Source: Mesoterricola silvestris (GTDB lineage: Bacteria > Acidobacteriota > Holophagae > Holophagales > Holophagaceae). From it: DNA of 64,000 bases. Positions 16,967 through 25,577 of this stretch are shown in pieces (position 1 is the stretch's first letter; every line of letters starts with the position of its first letter). The stretch covers positions 4,919,001 through 4,983,000 of the forward strand of contig NZ_AP027080.1 of NCBI RefSeq assembly GCF_030295405.1. Direction: 5' to 3'. Made by a program: the position numbers and the translations under genes. Under the pieces are notes generated by a model. It was not told the DNA's origin. It searched no databases and saw nothing but the letters and a program-made list of their open reading frames with translations.

Positions 16967-17752
16967 ATGACCGCCAGGATCATCGCGTTGGCCAATCAGA
17001 AGGGCGGCGTCGGCAAGACGACGTCAGCCATCAATCTGGCCGCATCCCTGGCCATGATGGAAAAGCTCGTGCTCCTGGTGGACTTCGATCCCCAGGGCCA
17101 CAGCACCACCGGCCTGGGTTTCCCCAAGCCCGACAACCGCGCCGGTTCCTATGCCCTCATGAAGGGCGCGCCGGTGGAGGCCCTCATCCTCACCACCGAG
17201 GTGCCCATGCTCCAGGTGGTGCCCGCGGGCAAGGACCTGGCCCAGCTGGAATTCGAGCTCTTCGAACTGCCCGAGCTGCAGGTGCTGCGCCGGGCCCTGC
17301 AGCCCGTCCTGGACAAATTCGACTACATTCTCATCGACCCCCCGCCCAGCCTGGGCATGATCACCCTGAACGCCCTGACCGCGGCCGACGAGGTGATCAT
17401 CCCCATGCCCTGCGAATTCCTCGCCATGGACGGCCTGGCGGAACTGGTGGAGACCATCCGCCGCATCCAGGCCGGACCCAACGCCGCCCTCAAGCTGGGC
17501 GGCATCCTGCTCACCATGGCCGAGGAGCGCACGAACCTGGGCTCGGCGGTGGCGTCGGAGGTGCGGGCCGCCTTCCCCGGCAAGGTCTTCCAGACCCAGA
17601 TCCCCCGCAACATCCGCCTGGCCGAAGCGCCCAGCCATGGCAAGCCCGTGGCCTTCTACGACCTCAGGTCCAAGGGGGCCCAGGCGTACCTGAACCTGGC
17701 CAAGGAGTGGCTGGGGATCGAAGAACCCCTCATCCCGCGAGGACCCGCATGA
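16967..17752 (+). CDS. parA: Chromosome partitioning ATPase ParA (Soj)
   Basis: A 261-residue MinD/ParA-type ATPase that binds DNA non-specifically and, with ParB, moves the origin region. The deviant Walker A motif NQKGGVGKTTSAINLA is at residues 10-25. Walker A' (LLVDFDPQGHST) is near 38 and the switch region YILIDPPPSLG near 120. ATG 16967 is chosen because GAGG lies seven bases upstream and the family starts at MTARIIALANQKGG; 21 extra upstream codons are open but atypical. It overlaps parB by ATGA. Confidence 0.96.
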   Translation: MTARIIALANQKGGVGKTTSAINLAASLAMMEKLVLLVDFDPQGHSTTGLGFPKPDNRAGSYALMKGAPVEALILTTEVPMLQVVPAGKDLAQLEFELFELPELQVLRRALQPVLDKFDYILIDPPPSLGMITLNALTAADEVIIPMPCEFLAMDGLAELVETIRRIQAGPNAALKLGGILLTMAEERTNLGSAVASEVRAAFPGKVFQTQIPRNIRLAEAPSHGKPVAFYDLRSKGAQAYLNLAKEWLGIEEPLIPRGPA

Positions 17753-18612
17753 CCACCCCCAAACGACCCGCCCTGGGCCGGGGCCTCACCTCCCTCATGA
17801 GCCAGTTGGCCCCCGAGGACACCAGCAACCGCGAAGTGCCCGTGGGCTCCCTGGTGGCCAACCGCCACCAGCCCCGCCTCCACTTCGACGAGGCGCTCCT
17901 GGACGACCTGGCCGCGAGCCTCAAGACCCACGGCATGGTGCAGCCCATCGTCGCCCGGAAGGTGGGCGACCGGTACGAGATCATCGCCGGCGAGCGCCGG
18001 TGGAGGGCCGCCAAGCGCGCCGGCCTGGCCACGGTCCCCGTGGTCATCAAGGACGTGCCCGACGACCGCCTCCTGGAATTCGCCCTGGTGGAGAACATCC
18101 AGCGCCAGGAGCTGAACCCCATCGAGGAGGCCAAGGCCTACTTCCAGCTGGGCGAACACCTCCGCCTCACCCAGGAACAGGTGGCCGACCGCGTGGGCAA
18201 GTCCCGCCCCCAGGTGGCCAACACCCTCCGGCTCCTTCGCCTGCCCACCCGGGTCCAGGAAATGGTGTCCTTCGCCAAGCTTTCCACCGGCCACGCCAAG
18301 GTGCTCCTGGGGGTGGACGATGCCCGGGTCCTGGACCAGCTGGCCGACGAAGTGGTGGACAAGCAGCTCAGCGTCCGGGCTTTGGAAACCCGGGTGCACA
18401 AGCTCGCCCGCACCGTGAAGGGCAAGGCCCGGCGCCACCATCCGCATGCAGTATTCATTAAAGCCGCGGCCGAGGAACTCACCCAGGCCTGGCGGACCCG
18501 CGTGGAGATCAAGCCCCGCGGCAAGGGCGGTTCGCTCCAGATCCACTACGGCAGCGAAGCGGAGCTGGACCGCATCTTCGAAGGCTTGAAAAAGGGGCCG
18601 GGAAGCCGCTAA
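17749..18612 (+). CDS. parB: Chromosome partitioning protein ParB (Spo0J)
   Basis: A 287-residue CTP-dependent DNA clamp that loads at parS. It begins with the usual RPALGRGLTSLM. The CTP-binding motifs are HGMVQPIVARKVGDRYEIIA and GERRWRAAKRAGL near residues 65-95. The helix-turn-helix is LTQEQVADRVGKSRPQVANT near 142-161. The C-terminal dimerisation region (ALETRVHKLAR onward) is followed by the short RIFEGLKK end. A perfect parS copy lies about 44.6 kb away at 63216. The start is fixed by the overlap with parA. Confidence 0.96.
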   Translation: MTTPKRPALGRGLTSLMSQLAPEDTSNREVPVGSLVANRHQPRLHFDEALLDDLAASLKTHGMVQPIVARKVGDRYEIIAGERRWRAAKRAGLATVPVVIKDVPDDRLLEFALVENIQRQELNPIEEAKAYFQLGEHLRLTQEQVADRVGKSRPQVANTLRLLRLPTRVQEMVSFAKLSTGHAKVLLGVDDARVLDQLADEVVDKQLSVRALETRVHKLARTVKGKARRHHPHAVFIKAAAEELTQAWRTRVEIKPRGKGGSLQIHYGSEAELDRIFEGLKKGPGSR

Positions 18613-18632
18613 GGTTCTCGTCCGGGGGTGCA

Positions 18633-19484
18633 ATGTCCTGGTTCATCAAGAAGCGTCAGCAGAAGACCGCGGTGGAAGAACGCACCGTCAGGGTTCCCGA
18701 AGGGTTGTGGGTCAAGTGCGACGCCTGCCGTGAGCTGATCTACCGCGCCGAGCTCGCCAACACGCGCAACGTCTGCCCCAAGTGCGGCTACCACTTCCGC
18801 ATCGGCGTCGCCGAGCGCCTGGAGTCCGTCATGGACCCCGGCTACGAGGAGCGCTTCGGCGAACTGCAGAGCGGCGATCCCCTGGCCTTTTCCGCCGCCA
18901 AGCCCTACGCCGACCAGCTCCGGAAGCTCAAGGGCCTGGGCCATGACCACGACGCCGTGCTCGTGGTGGAGGGGACCCTCAAGGGCCACCCGGTGGTCAT
19001 GGGGGTCATGGACTGGGATTTCCTCGCCGCCAGCATGGGCAGCGTGGTGGGCGAGAAGCTCCGCCTGGGCGCGGAGCTTGCGCTGGCCAAGGGCTGCGCC
19101 TTCATCATCGTGAGCTGCTCCGGCGGCGCGCGCATGCAGGAGGGGGCCCTGTCCCTCATGCAGATGGCCAAGGTGAGCGCGGCCCTGGCCCGGCTGGACT
19201 CCGCGGGCCTGCCCTACCTCTCCATCCTCACGGACCCCACCACCGGCGGGGTCAGCGCCAGCTACGCCATGCTGGGCGACCTGAACATCGCCGAGCCCAA
19301 GGCCCTCATCGGGTTCGCGGGACCCCGGGTCATCGAGCAGACAATCAAGCAGACCCTCCCCGAGGGCTTCCAGCGCTCCGAGTTCCTCCAGTCCCACGGC
19401 ATGGTGGACAAGGTGGTGCCCCGGGACCGCCTGCGGGACTTCGTGGCCACGGCCCTGGACTGGATGACCGAACCCCATGGGTGA
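18633..19484 (+). CDS. accD: Acetyl-CoA carboxylase carboxyltransferase subunit beta
   Basis: Transfers carboxyl from biotin to acetyl-CoA, with AccA, in fatty acid synthesis. The protein has 283 residues. A zinc ribbon has Cys at 29, 32, 48 and 51. The crotonase-like fold shows CSGGARMQEGALSLMQMAK near 166-184, SILTDPTTGGVSASYAM near 197-213 and GFAGPRVIEQTIKQTLPEGF near 228-247. accA is not in the window. It overlaps folC by eight bases, an accD-folC pairing seen in many bacteria. Confidence 0.97.
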   Translation: MSWFIKKRQQKTAVEERTVRVPEGLWVKCDACRELIYRAELANTRNVCPKCGYHFRIGVAERLESVMDPGYEERFGELQSGDPLAFSAAKPYADQLRKLKGLGHDHDAVLVVEGTLKGHPVVMGVMDWDFLAASMGSVVGEKLRLGAELALAKGCAFIIVSCSGGARMQEGALSLMQMAKVSAALARLDSAGLPYLSILTDPTTGGVSASYAMLGDLNIAEPKALIGFAGPRVIEQTIKQTLPEGFQRSEFLQSHGMVDKVVPRDRLRDFVATALDWMTEPHG

Positions 19485-20694
19485 CCTGCCCCGGGTGCGG
19501 ATGCTCGAGGCCCGGGGGCACTGGGGCATCAAGTGCGGACTGGAGAATCCCAGGGGCCTGCTGGCCCGCTTGGGCCACCCGGAAACCAGCTGCCCGGTGA
19601 TCCTCGTGGCCGGCACCAACGGCAAGGGCTCCACCGGCGCCTTCCTGGTGAACGCCCTGCGGGCCTGCGGCCTGCGCGCCGGGTGGACCACCTCCCCCCA
19701 CCTGGTTTCGCCGGGCGAACGCATCTGGATCGACGGCGCCGGCCTGGATGCCGTTCACCTGGACGCCCTCCTGGGTGACGCCTTTGCCGCGGAAACCTCC
19801 CTGGGCATCCAGGCCACCTATTTCGAACTGATGATCGCCTCGGCCTTCCTGGCCTTCCGGGAAGCCGCCCTGGATATCGCCGTGGTGGAGGTGGGCATGG
19901 GGGGCCGCTGGGACGCCACCAACGCCTCCGACCCCATGATCACCGTGCTGACCAACGTGGAGATGGACCACATGCAGTACCTGGGCCCCACCCGGGAGGC
20001 CATCGCCCGGGAGAAGCTCTGCGCGGCCCGCCAGGGACGGCCCCTGGTGCTGGGCCCCCGTCTGGATCCCGCCTGGGTGTGGCCTCTGCTGGAATGCAGG
20101 CCCGTCCTCCATCCCGCCCCCCCCATGGAAATCGGGACCCTCGCCTGGGACCACAGCGTGGTGGAGGGCCACCGGGTTCCCCTGGCGGGGGCCCACCAGG
20201 TGGAGAACCTGGCCACCGCCTGGGAAGTGCTCCGCCGCCTCGGCCTGCCCGAAGCCCGCGCCTGGGAGGGCATCGGCCGCACCGCCTGGCCGGGCCGCCT
20301 CTGGCCCATCCCGGGCCTGCCGGGCGTGACCATGGACGGCGCCCACAACCTGGACGGCGCCCGGCGCCTGGCGGACCACGCCGTGGCCACGGGCATCCAC
20401 CCCCACCTCTATTTCGCCGCCATGGGGGACAAGGATCTCGCCGGCATGCGGGACGAGCTGGCCCGCATGGGCCCCGAGCGCGTCACCCTGGTCCTGGGCC
20501 AGAACCCCCGCTATGCCACGGCCCAGGCCCTTCGCGCCGTGTGGGGCGAGGCCTGCGAGGTGCTGGACATCGAACAAGCAGCCGTTCGGCTCAGGGCCCC
20601 CGAAGCCACCCCCCGCTTGGTTTCCGGCTCCCTGTATTTCATCGGCGACCTGCTCCGGGCCCTGGGCATCGACCCGCGCCTGCGGGGGGAATGA
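19477..20694 (+). CDS. folC: Folylpolyglutamate synthase / dihydrofolate synthase
   Basis: A 405-residue Mur-ligase-family enzyme that adds Glu to dihydropteroate and folates. The ATP-binding P-loop is VAGTNGKGSTGAFLVNAL near residues 42-59. Further blocks are TSPHLVSPGERIWIDG near 69, VVEVGMGGRWDATN near 135 and TMDGAHNLDGARRLADH near 285. It is the last gene of the rightward run from eno and is followed, 30 bases later, by a textbook intrinsic terminator. Confidence 0.94.
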   Translation: MGDLPRVRMLEARGHWGIKCGLENPRGLLARLGHPETSCPVILVAGTNGKGSTGAFLVNALRACGLRAGWTTSPHLVSPGERIWIDGAGLDAVHLDALLGDAFAAETSLGIQATYFELMIASAFLAFREAALDIAVVEVGMGGRWDATNASDPMITVLTNVEMDHMQYLGPTREAIAREKLCAARQGRPLVLGPRLDPAWVWPLLECRPVLHPAPPMEIGTLAWDHSVVEGHRVPLAGAHQVENLATAWEVLRRLGLPEARAWEGIGRTAWPGRLWPIPGLPGVTMDGAHNLDGARRLADHAVATGIHPHLYFAAMGDKDLAGMRDELARMGPERVTLVLGQNPRYATAQALRAVWGEACEVLDIEQAAVRLRAPEATPRLVSGSLYFIGDLLRALGIDPRLRGE

Positions 20695-20724
20695 AGCCCC
20701 GCCCCCCTGCCGCCTACCCATATG

Positions 20725-20755
20725 AAAGGCCCCTGGTTGCGCAGGGGCCTTTTTC
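20725..20755 (+). terminator. Intrinsic terminator after folC
   Basis: An 11-pair stem (20725-20735 with 20742-20752) and 6-base loop are followed by a T-rich tail to 20763. It closes the eno-to-folC gene run. Confidence 0.92.
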
Positions 20756-20763
20756 CCTTTTTT

Positions 20764-21211
20764 GCTTTGGGCAGGGGTGCCATTCCATCCGCGGCTGGGA
20801 GCCAGTCAACCGTTTTCCGGGTGGAACCCGTGTCAGAAGAAAGATGTCCGGGATCCCGGGAAGGTTCCCCGATGATTTTTCATGCCGGTTTATTCATGAC
20901 CGTTGTGTCAAGAGATCGGCCACCTCTCCAAAATAACAAGCATTAATTTCGCAGCGGGCGGGAGTGCATCGATGGATAAATTGGTTCCCAAGATTTTTGA
21001 AACTTTATGAAATGAGGTCTTGCAAATCCCCGGATCCTGATCCATTTTGTCTTCGATTTTTACATACCCGTCAGGTGAACTGACTTCCACTGAATACCCA
21101 GCCCGGTTCCGCGTTTCTGACCCCGTCAGGGGTGCCGATCCTCCTTGTCGAGAGGAGGGGGCATTGCGTGTCTTTCTCGACGGCGCTTCCGCCACCCTGG
21201 AGAACCACGAA
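20764..21211. other. AT-richer non-coding leader before the TonB receptor
   Basis: About 450 bases with no supported gene and clearly more A/T than the rest of the window. A weak promoter candidate is TTGGTT (20981-20986), 17 bases, then TTTATG (21004-21009). Near the start codon are two small hairpins: ACCCC/GGGGT with a GTCA tetraloop at 21120-21133, and a CCTCC/GGAGG stem starting near 21139. A long regulated leader is plausible, but no known riboswitch was recognised. Confidence 0.4.
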
Positions 21212-24200
21212 ATGAACGCACTTCCCCGCTACATCCGCTTTGCCGCGTTGGCCCTGGTGGCCGGCGCGCCCCTGCTCGCCCAACAGGCGACCGGCGCCCT
21301 CAAGGGCCGGGTCGCCGACGCCAAAGGCAATCCCAAAGCCGGGGTGGTGGTCACCATCACCAATCCCCGGACCTCCTTCGTGCGGTCCGGCGCCACCGAC
21401 GCCAACGGCCTTTTCGCCTTCGTCGCCCTGCCCCTGGGCGAGTACCAGATCACCTATGCCCAGGGTGGCCAGTCCTTCCGGAGCCAGGCCACCGTCGTCC
21501 TGGGCCAGGACACCTTCGCCAATTTCCTGAAATGGCCCGCGGCCCAGGCCGGCGCCACCGTGGAAATCCTGGCCACCTCCGCCCAGGCCGAAGCAATCGA
21601 CACGTCCTCCGCCCAGATGGGCACCACGGTGGGCCAGGACGTCATCACCTCCCTGCCCATCGTGAGCCGGGACATCAACCAGGCCGCCCTGCTGGCCCCG
21701 GGTGTCCAGATCGTCTCCGGTTCCCAGGTGGACCCAACCAAGAAGGCCTTCTCCTACATCACCACCGGCGACGGCATGGGCCGCGGCACCAGCTTCGCGG
21801 TGGACGGCGCCGACAACAACTCCACCGACGTGGGCGGCTACGTCCTCTCCGTGCCCATCGACGCCATCGCCGAATTCCAGGTGGTGACCAACCAGTACAA
21901 GGCGGAATTCGGCAGGTCCACCGCCGGATTCTTCAACGTGGTGACCAAGTCCGGCACCAACGATTTCACCGGTCTCCTTTCCGCCCAGTACACCAACCAG
22001 TCCATGCGGGCAAGGGTCACCGACGAGGGCACCAAGAACGACAACACCAAGGGCAGCTATGCCTTCACGGTGTCGGGACCCATCATCAAGGACAAGCTCT
22101 TCTACATGGTCTCGGCGGAACGCCAGCAGTCCACGGACGCCTCCTTCCCCTTCCAGCCCTACGCCCTCAGCCTCTATCCCGAACTGGCCGGGACCCGCCA
22201 GGAGAGCCTGAAGCGCACCGTCTACGCCAAGGTGGACTGGAACCTCTCCCAGGACTCCAACCTCAGCCTCAACTACGGAACCAGCCAGGACAAGATCGCC
22301 CACCAGGGCTTCCCCCGCACCACATCCTTCGCGGGCAACATCCCCCCGTCGGCCCTGGGCACGGACCGGGACCAGACCTGGGCCGCCGGCGCGCGGTGGA
22401 CCTGGAACATCAATTCCAACCTGGTCCTGGAAAGCCACTACAGCTATTTCAGCTACGCCAACTTCATCTCCCCCGACTCCCAGGGGGCGCCCGGCAACGG
22501 ATCCCCCGCCGCGGTCCTGGACTACGTGAACAGCGGCAGCTACAGCGCCGTCATCCCCTCCCCCTACCCGGGGCACCGCTCCGACTCCCAGAACTGGGGA
22601 TGGGGCGGCATCGACCCCAATGCCCTGCAGAACACCGGCATCAAGCGCGGGGAGTGGAAGAACGAACTCACCTGGATCACCGGCTCCCACACCTTCAAGG
22701 GCGGCGTGGACTACCAGCGCACCACCTACGCGGACCAGCAGCTGTTCTTCGGGGAGACGGGCATCTACCGCATGGTGGTCGAGGGCGTGGACCCCGTGAC
22801 GGGCCAGGTCATCAACTACAAGACGGGCTGGGACAGCACCGTCTCGGCCAACCAGAACGTCGTGGCGGTGGCCTTCGTGGCCAACGGCCTCCAGAAGGGC
22901 ATCGACTACAAGCAGTACGGCGTCTACCTTCAGGACGACTGGACCATCAATCCGAACTGGAGCGTGTACATCGGCGCGCGCCTGGACTGGGACACCCAGC
23001 TGGACTACCTGAAGGACCGGTATTCCGACATCTACGCCTACATCCACCAGTACAACCCCATCCTGTCCGGCATGGACGGCAACGCGCCCACGGGCAAGAA
23101 GTACTTCGAACCCCGGGTGCAGGCCCTCTACCGTCCCTATGGGGATGACAAGCTGGTCATCAAGTTCGGCGCGGGGCGCTTCGTGGCCCAGGTGATCGAC
23201 AACGTCACCGGGTTCAGCCGCGGCCTCTCCAACCTTTCCAACGGCCTGCCCATCCGCGCCCGCAATTCGGCGGCCTTCGCCTACAACCACATCACGCCGT
23301 TCAGTTCGGGAAACGTCCCGAACTTCAGCGCGGGCAGCACCATCGGCGTCGCCAACGGCCACGCCATCGTCCTGCCGGTGGACCTGACCCCCTACAACTA
23401 TGCCAACAACGTGGGCGGCCTCCGGGACTACTTCCGCAACACCGTGAACAGCTGGCTTTCCACCGCCACCCCGGAAACGGGCGGCAAGAGCCTGCTTTCC
23501 AGTGACTTCCAGTACCCGACCACCGACGCCTTCAATGTGGGGTTCGCCTACCGCTTCAATGAGCGCAGCGGCGTTGACGTCACCCTCGTCTACTCCAAGA
23601 GCCGGCACCTCACCACCCAGTTGGCCGGCCCCGACGGCTCGTCGCCCAACCTCGTGGAGGTGGATGCGAACGGGAACGACCTGGCCGACACCATCTTCTT
23701 CTCCAACCAGACCGCCAGCATGAAGCAGCTCCAGGCGAAGTACTCCTACGCCGACGCCAACAACAGCTTCATCTTCTCCGTGACGTTCAAGGAGGCCAAG
23801 TCCTCCGAGGGCGGCGCCGGCGGCGCCTTCGACGCCTCCGGAAACACCGGCGGCCTCTATGGGGAAGGCGCCCAGTACAACTGGAAGACCAGTTCCGAGC
23901 GCATCAGCGCCGGCACCGATCGCATCGAAGGATCCTTCGCCTACTCCCACAAGTTCGACTTCGGCACCATGGTCTCGTTCCTGGGCTCCTGGCATTCCGG
24001 CAAGGCCTACGACGTGACCCAGCAGTACAACAACGAGCTGGGGGTCGCCGGCGGTGCCGACCAGACCCACCCCATCGAGTACATCGGGACGGAGTATGGC
24101 GCCTGGAACCTGGATATCAGCGCCAAGATCGCCCACCGGTTCCAGCTGACCAAGGCCGTCAGCATCGAACCCTACATCGCAATCCAGAACCTGCTCAACA

Positions 24201-24358
24201 ACTACGACTACGGCGCCAACTACGACGGCATCAAGATCAACAGCGACGGCTCCCCCAACACCAGCCCGTCGCCCTTCTCGGGCTTCGGCAAGCGCGGGCA
24301 GGCCTTCCAGGCCAACCAGCCCCGGAACTACGCCATCGGCGCCCGGGTCACCTTCTGA
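21212..24358 (+). CDS. TonB-dependent outer-membrane receptor with N-terminal carboxypeptidase-regulatory domain
   Basis: A 1048-residue outer-membrane protein. It has a signal peptide (about 1-24, ending PLLAQQ), then a carboxypeptidase-regulatory-like domain at about 28-105 (GALKGRVADAKGNPKAGVVV). A TonB plug runs from about 110 to 240 (GTSFAVDGADNNSTDVGGY, VTNQYKAEFGRSTAGFFNVV), then a large beta barrel ending in aromatic-terminated RNYAIGARVTF. This Oar-like architecture is very abundant in Acidobacteriota. The substrate cannot be read from sequence; large carbohydrates or peptides are usual guesses. ATG 21212 is chosen for the signal peptide and the GGAG nine bases upstream. It ends back-to-back with the convergent Tat-exported gene, with no intergenic base. 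Confidence 0.92.
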   Translation: MNALPRYIRFAALALVAGAPLLAQQATGALKGRVADAKGNPKAGVVVTITNPRTSFVRSGATDANGLFAFVALPLGEYQITYAQGGQSFRSQATVVLGQDTFANFLKWPAAQAGATVEILATSAQAEAIDTSSAQMGTTVGQDVITSLPIVSRDINQAALLAPGVQIVSGSQVDPTKKAFSYITTGDGMGRGTSFAVDGADNNSTDVGGYVLSVPIDAIAEFQVVTNQYKAEFGRSTAGFFNVVTKSGTNDFTGLLSAQYTNQSMRARVTDEGTKNDNTKGSYAFTVSGPIIKDKLFYMVSAERQQSTDASFPFQPYALSLYPELAGTRQESLKRTVYAKVDWNLSQDSNLSLNYGTSQDKIAHQGFPRTTSFAGNIPPSALGTDRDQTWAAGARWTWNINSNLVLESHYSYFSYANFISPDSQGAPGNGSPAAVLDYVNSGSYSAVIPSPYPGHRSDSQNWGWGGIDPNALQNTGIKRGEWKNELTWITGSHTFKGGVDYQRTTYADQQLFFGETGIYRMVVEGVDPVTGQVINYKTGWDSTVSANQNVVAVAFVANGLQKGIDYKQYGVYLQDDWTINPNWSVYIGARLDWDTQLDYLKDRYSDIYAYIHQYNPILSGMDGNAPTGKKYFEPRVQALYRPYGDDKLVIKFGAGRFVAQVIDNVTGFSRGLSNLSNGLPIRARNSAAFAYNHITPFSSGNVPNFSAGSTIGVANGHAIVLPVDLTPYNYANNVGGLRDYFRNTVNSWLSTATPETGGKSLLSSDFQYPTTDAFNVGFAYRFNERSGVDVTLVYSKSRHLTTQLAGPDGSSPNLVEVDANGNDLADTIFFSNQTASMKQLQAKYSYADANNSFIFSVTFKEAKSSEGGAGGAFDASGNTGGLYGEGAQYNWKTSSERISAGTDRIEGSFAYSHKFDFGTMVSFLGSWHSGKAYDVTQQYNNELGVAGGADQTHPIEYIGTEYGAWNLDISAKIAHRFQLTKAVSIEPYIAIQNLLNNYDYGANYDGIKINSDGSPNTSPSPFSGFGKRGQAFQANQPRNYAIGARVTF

Positions 24359-25498
24359 TCACTTCCTGGCCGCCTTCCATGCGGCCAGGAGCTTCGCCTC
24401 CCCTTCAGGGCTGGGCCCGGCCAGACGGGTCCGGCCCTTTTCCACCTTTTCCTGGGTCTTGTACCAGGCCAGGGTGTCCTTGGCCGTGGCCTCCACCGGC
24501 CGGAATCGCAGGCCAGCGGCCACCGCCCGGGCGTTGCTCCAGGTGTGGAAGCCCTTGGTTTCGCCCAGGTAGGGGGCCCAGATGGGGAATTCGACGCCCT
24601 CCTGCTTGGCCAGGAATTCGGCGGGAATCCAGGTGAGGGTGGAGGTGGCGGCCGTGGCCTTCACGCAGGCGTCCACCAGGCGGCCCCAGGGCAGCCGGCG
24701 CTCCGGACCCGTGGCATTGAAAACGCCCGTGGTGCCGTCCTCCGCCAGGCGCACGAGCCAGGCGCCCAGGTCCCGCACATCGATGATCTGGACCGGGTCC
24801 TCCGGCGAACCGGGCACGGCGATCTCCCCGCCCCGGTCCATGCGCACCGGCCAATAGGCGAAACGCCCAGAGGCGTCGTCCGGCCCCACGATGTACCCCG
24901 GACGCACCACGGCCACCCGGCCGGGCATGGCCTTTTCAGCGGCCTGCTCGCACAGGGCCTTCAGTCCCCCGTAGTTCTGGTATTCCTTGCCCATGTCCTC
25001 CACCGCCGCATCGGCCAGGACCGCCAGGGGCGCCGTTTCGGTGCCGTTCTCGGGGTTGGGTTCCTTGTAGGCGGAGATGCTGGAGATGATGATGTAGGTC
25101 TTGCAGCGCTTGGCCAGGAGGGAGGCGGAGGCGGTGACCATCCTCGGGTAGTAGGCCGAATTGTCGATGACCACGTCCCACTCCCCCTCCTCCAGGGATT
25201 TGAGGCCCTCCCCCTTCCGGGGGTCCCGGTCCCCCTGCAGGCGCGCCACGGTGGGGAAGAGGTCCGGGCGCGTCTTGCCCCGGTTGAACATGGTGACCTT
25301 GTGCCCCCGGCCCAGGGCCGCCTCGATGGTGGCCGGGCCCAGGAAGCCCGTGCCGCCCAGGATGAGGATCCGCAGGGACTTGGCCGCCTTCTTTTCGGCC
25401 TTGGCGGGCGCAGGGGCGGCCAGGGCTTCGGCGCCCAGGGCCGCAGTGGCCGCCGCGGCGGCGGCGGTCTGGAGGAAGGTGCGTCGGGTCAGAATCAT
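24359..25498 (-). CDS. Tat-exported NAD(P)-dependent epimerase/reductase-like protein
   Basis: A 379-residue extended SDR (Rossmann) protein. A twin-arginine signal (TRRTFLQTAAAAAATAAL, residues 4-21) predicts folded export to the periplasm with its cofactor. The dinucleotide loop is ILILGGTGFLGPATIE near residues 44-59. The active-site pair is probably the Tyr and Lys of YGGLK near 175-179. It resembles isoflavone-reductase/epimerase proteins that act on small molecules or nucleotide sugars; the substrate is unknown. An exported SDR is unusual because NAD(P) is scarce outside the cytoplasm. It is divergent from the NTT-like carrier gene. Confidence 0.82.
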   Translation of the reverse strand: MILTRRTFLQTAAAAAATAALGAEALAAPAPAKAEKKAAKSLRILILGGTGFLGPATIEAALGRGHKVTMFNRGKTRPDLFPTVARLQGDRDPRKGEGLKSLEEGEWDVVIDNSAYYPRMVTASASLLAKRCKTYIIISSISAYKEPNPENGTETAPLAVLADAAVEDMGKEYQNYGGLKALCEQAAEKAMPGRVAVVRPGYIVGPDDASGRFAYWPVRMDRGGEIAVPGSPEDPVQIIDVRDLGAWLVRLAEDGTTGVFNATGPERRLPWGRLVDACVKATAATSTLTWIPAEFLAKQEGVEFPIWAPYLGETKGFHTWSNARAVAAGLRFRPVEATAKDTLAWYKTQEKVEKGRTRLAGPSPEGEAKLLAAWKAARK

Positions 25499-25577
25499 GG
25501 CTGTTCCCCTTTGCTCAATAAACGTCCAAGACTATACCTCGTTTAGCTATATAGTACGAATCAATCTTCGAGGCCCC
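25499..25577. promoter_or_regulatory. Short AT-rich divergent promoter region
   Basis: The 79-base gap between two divergent genes is AT-rich for this genome. TATAGT at 25550-25555 is a plausible rightward -10 box, and on the other strand TATAGT reads at 25531-25536. No clear -35 box was found for either. Confidence 0.35.

Noticed and set aside
20990..21140. Possible cobalamin riboswitch before the TonB receptor (TTGCAAATCC and TCCACTG fragments)
   Set aside because: The fragments are too short, wrongly ordered and lack the B12-box core. A covariance search would decide, but the visible match is poor.
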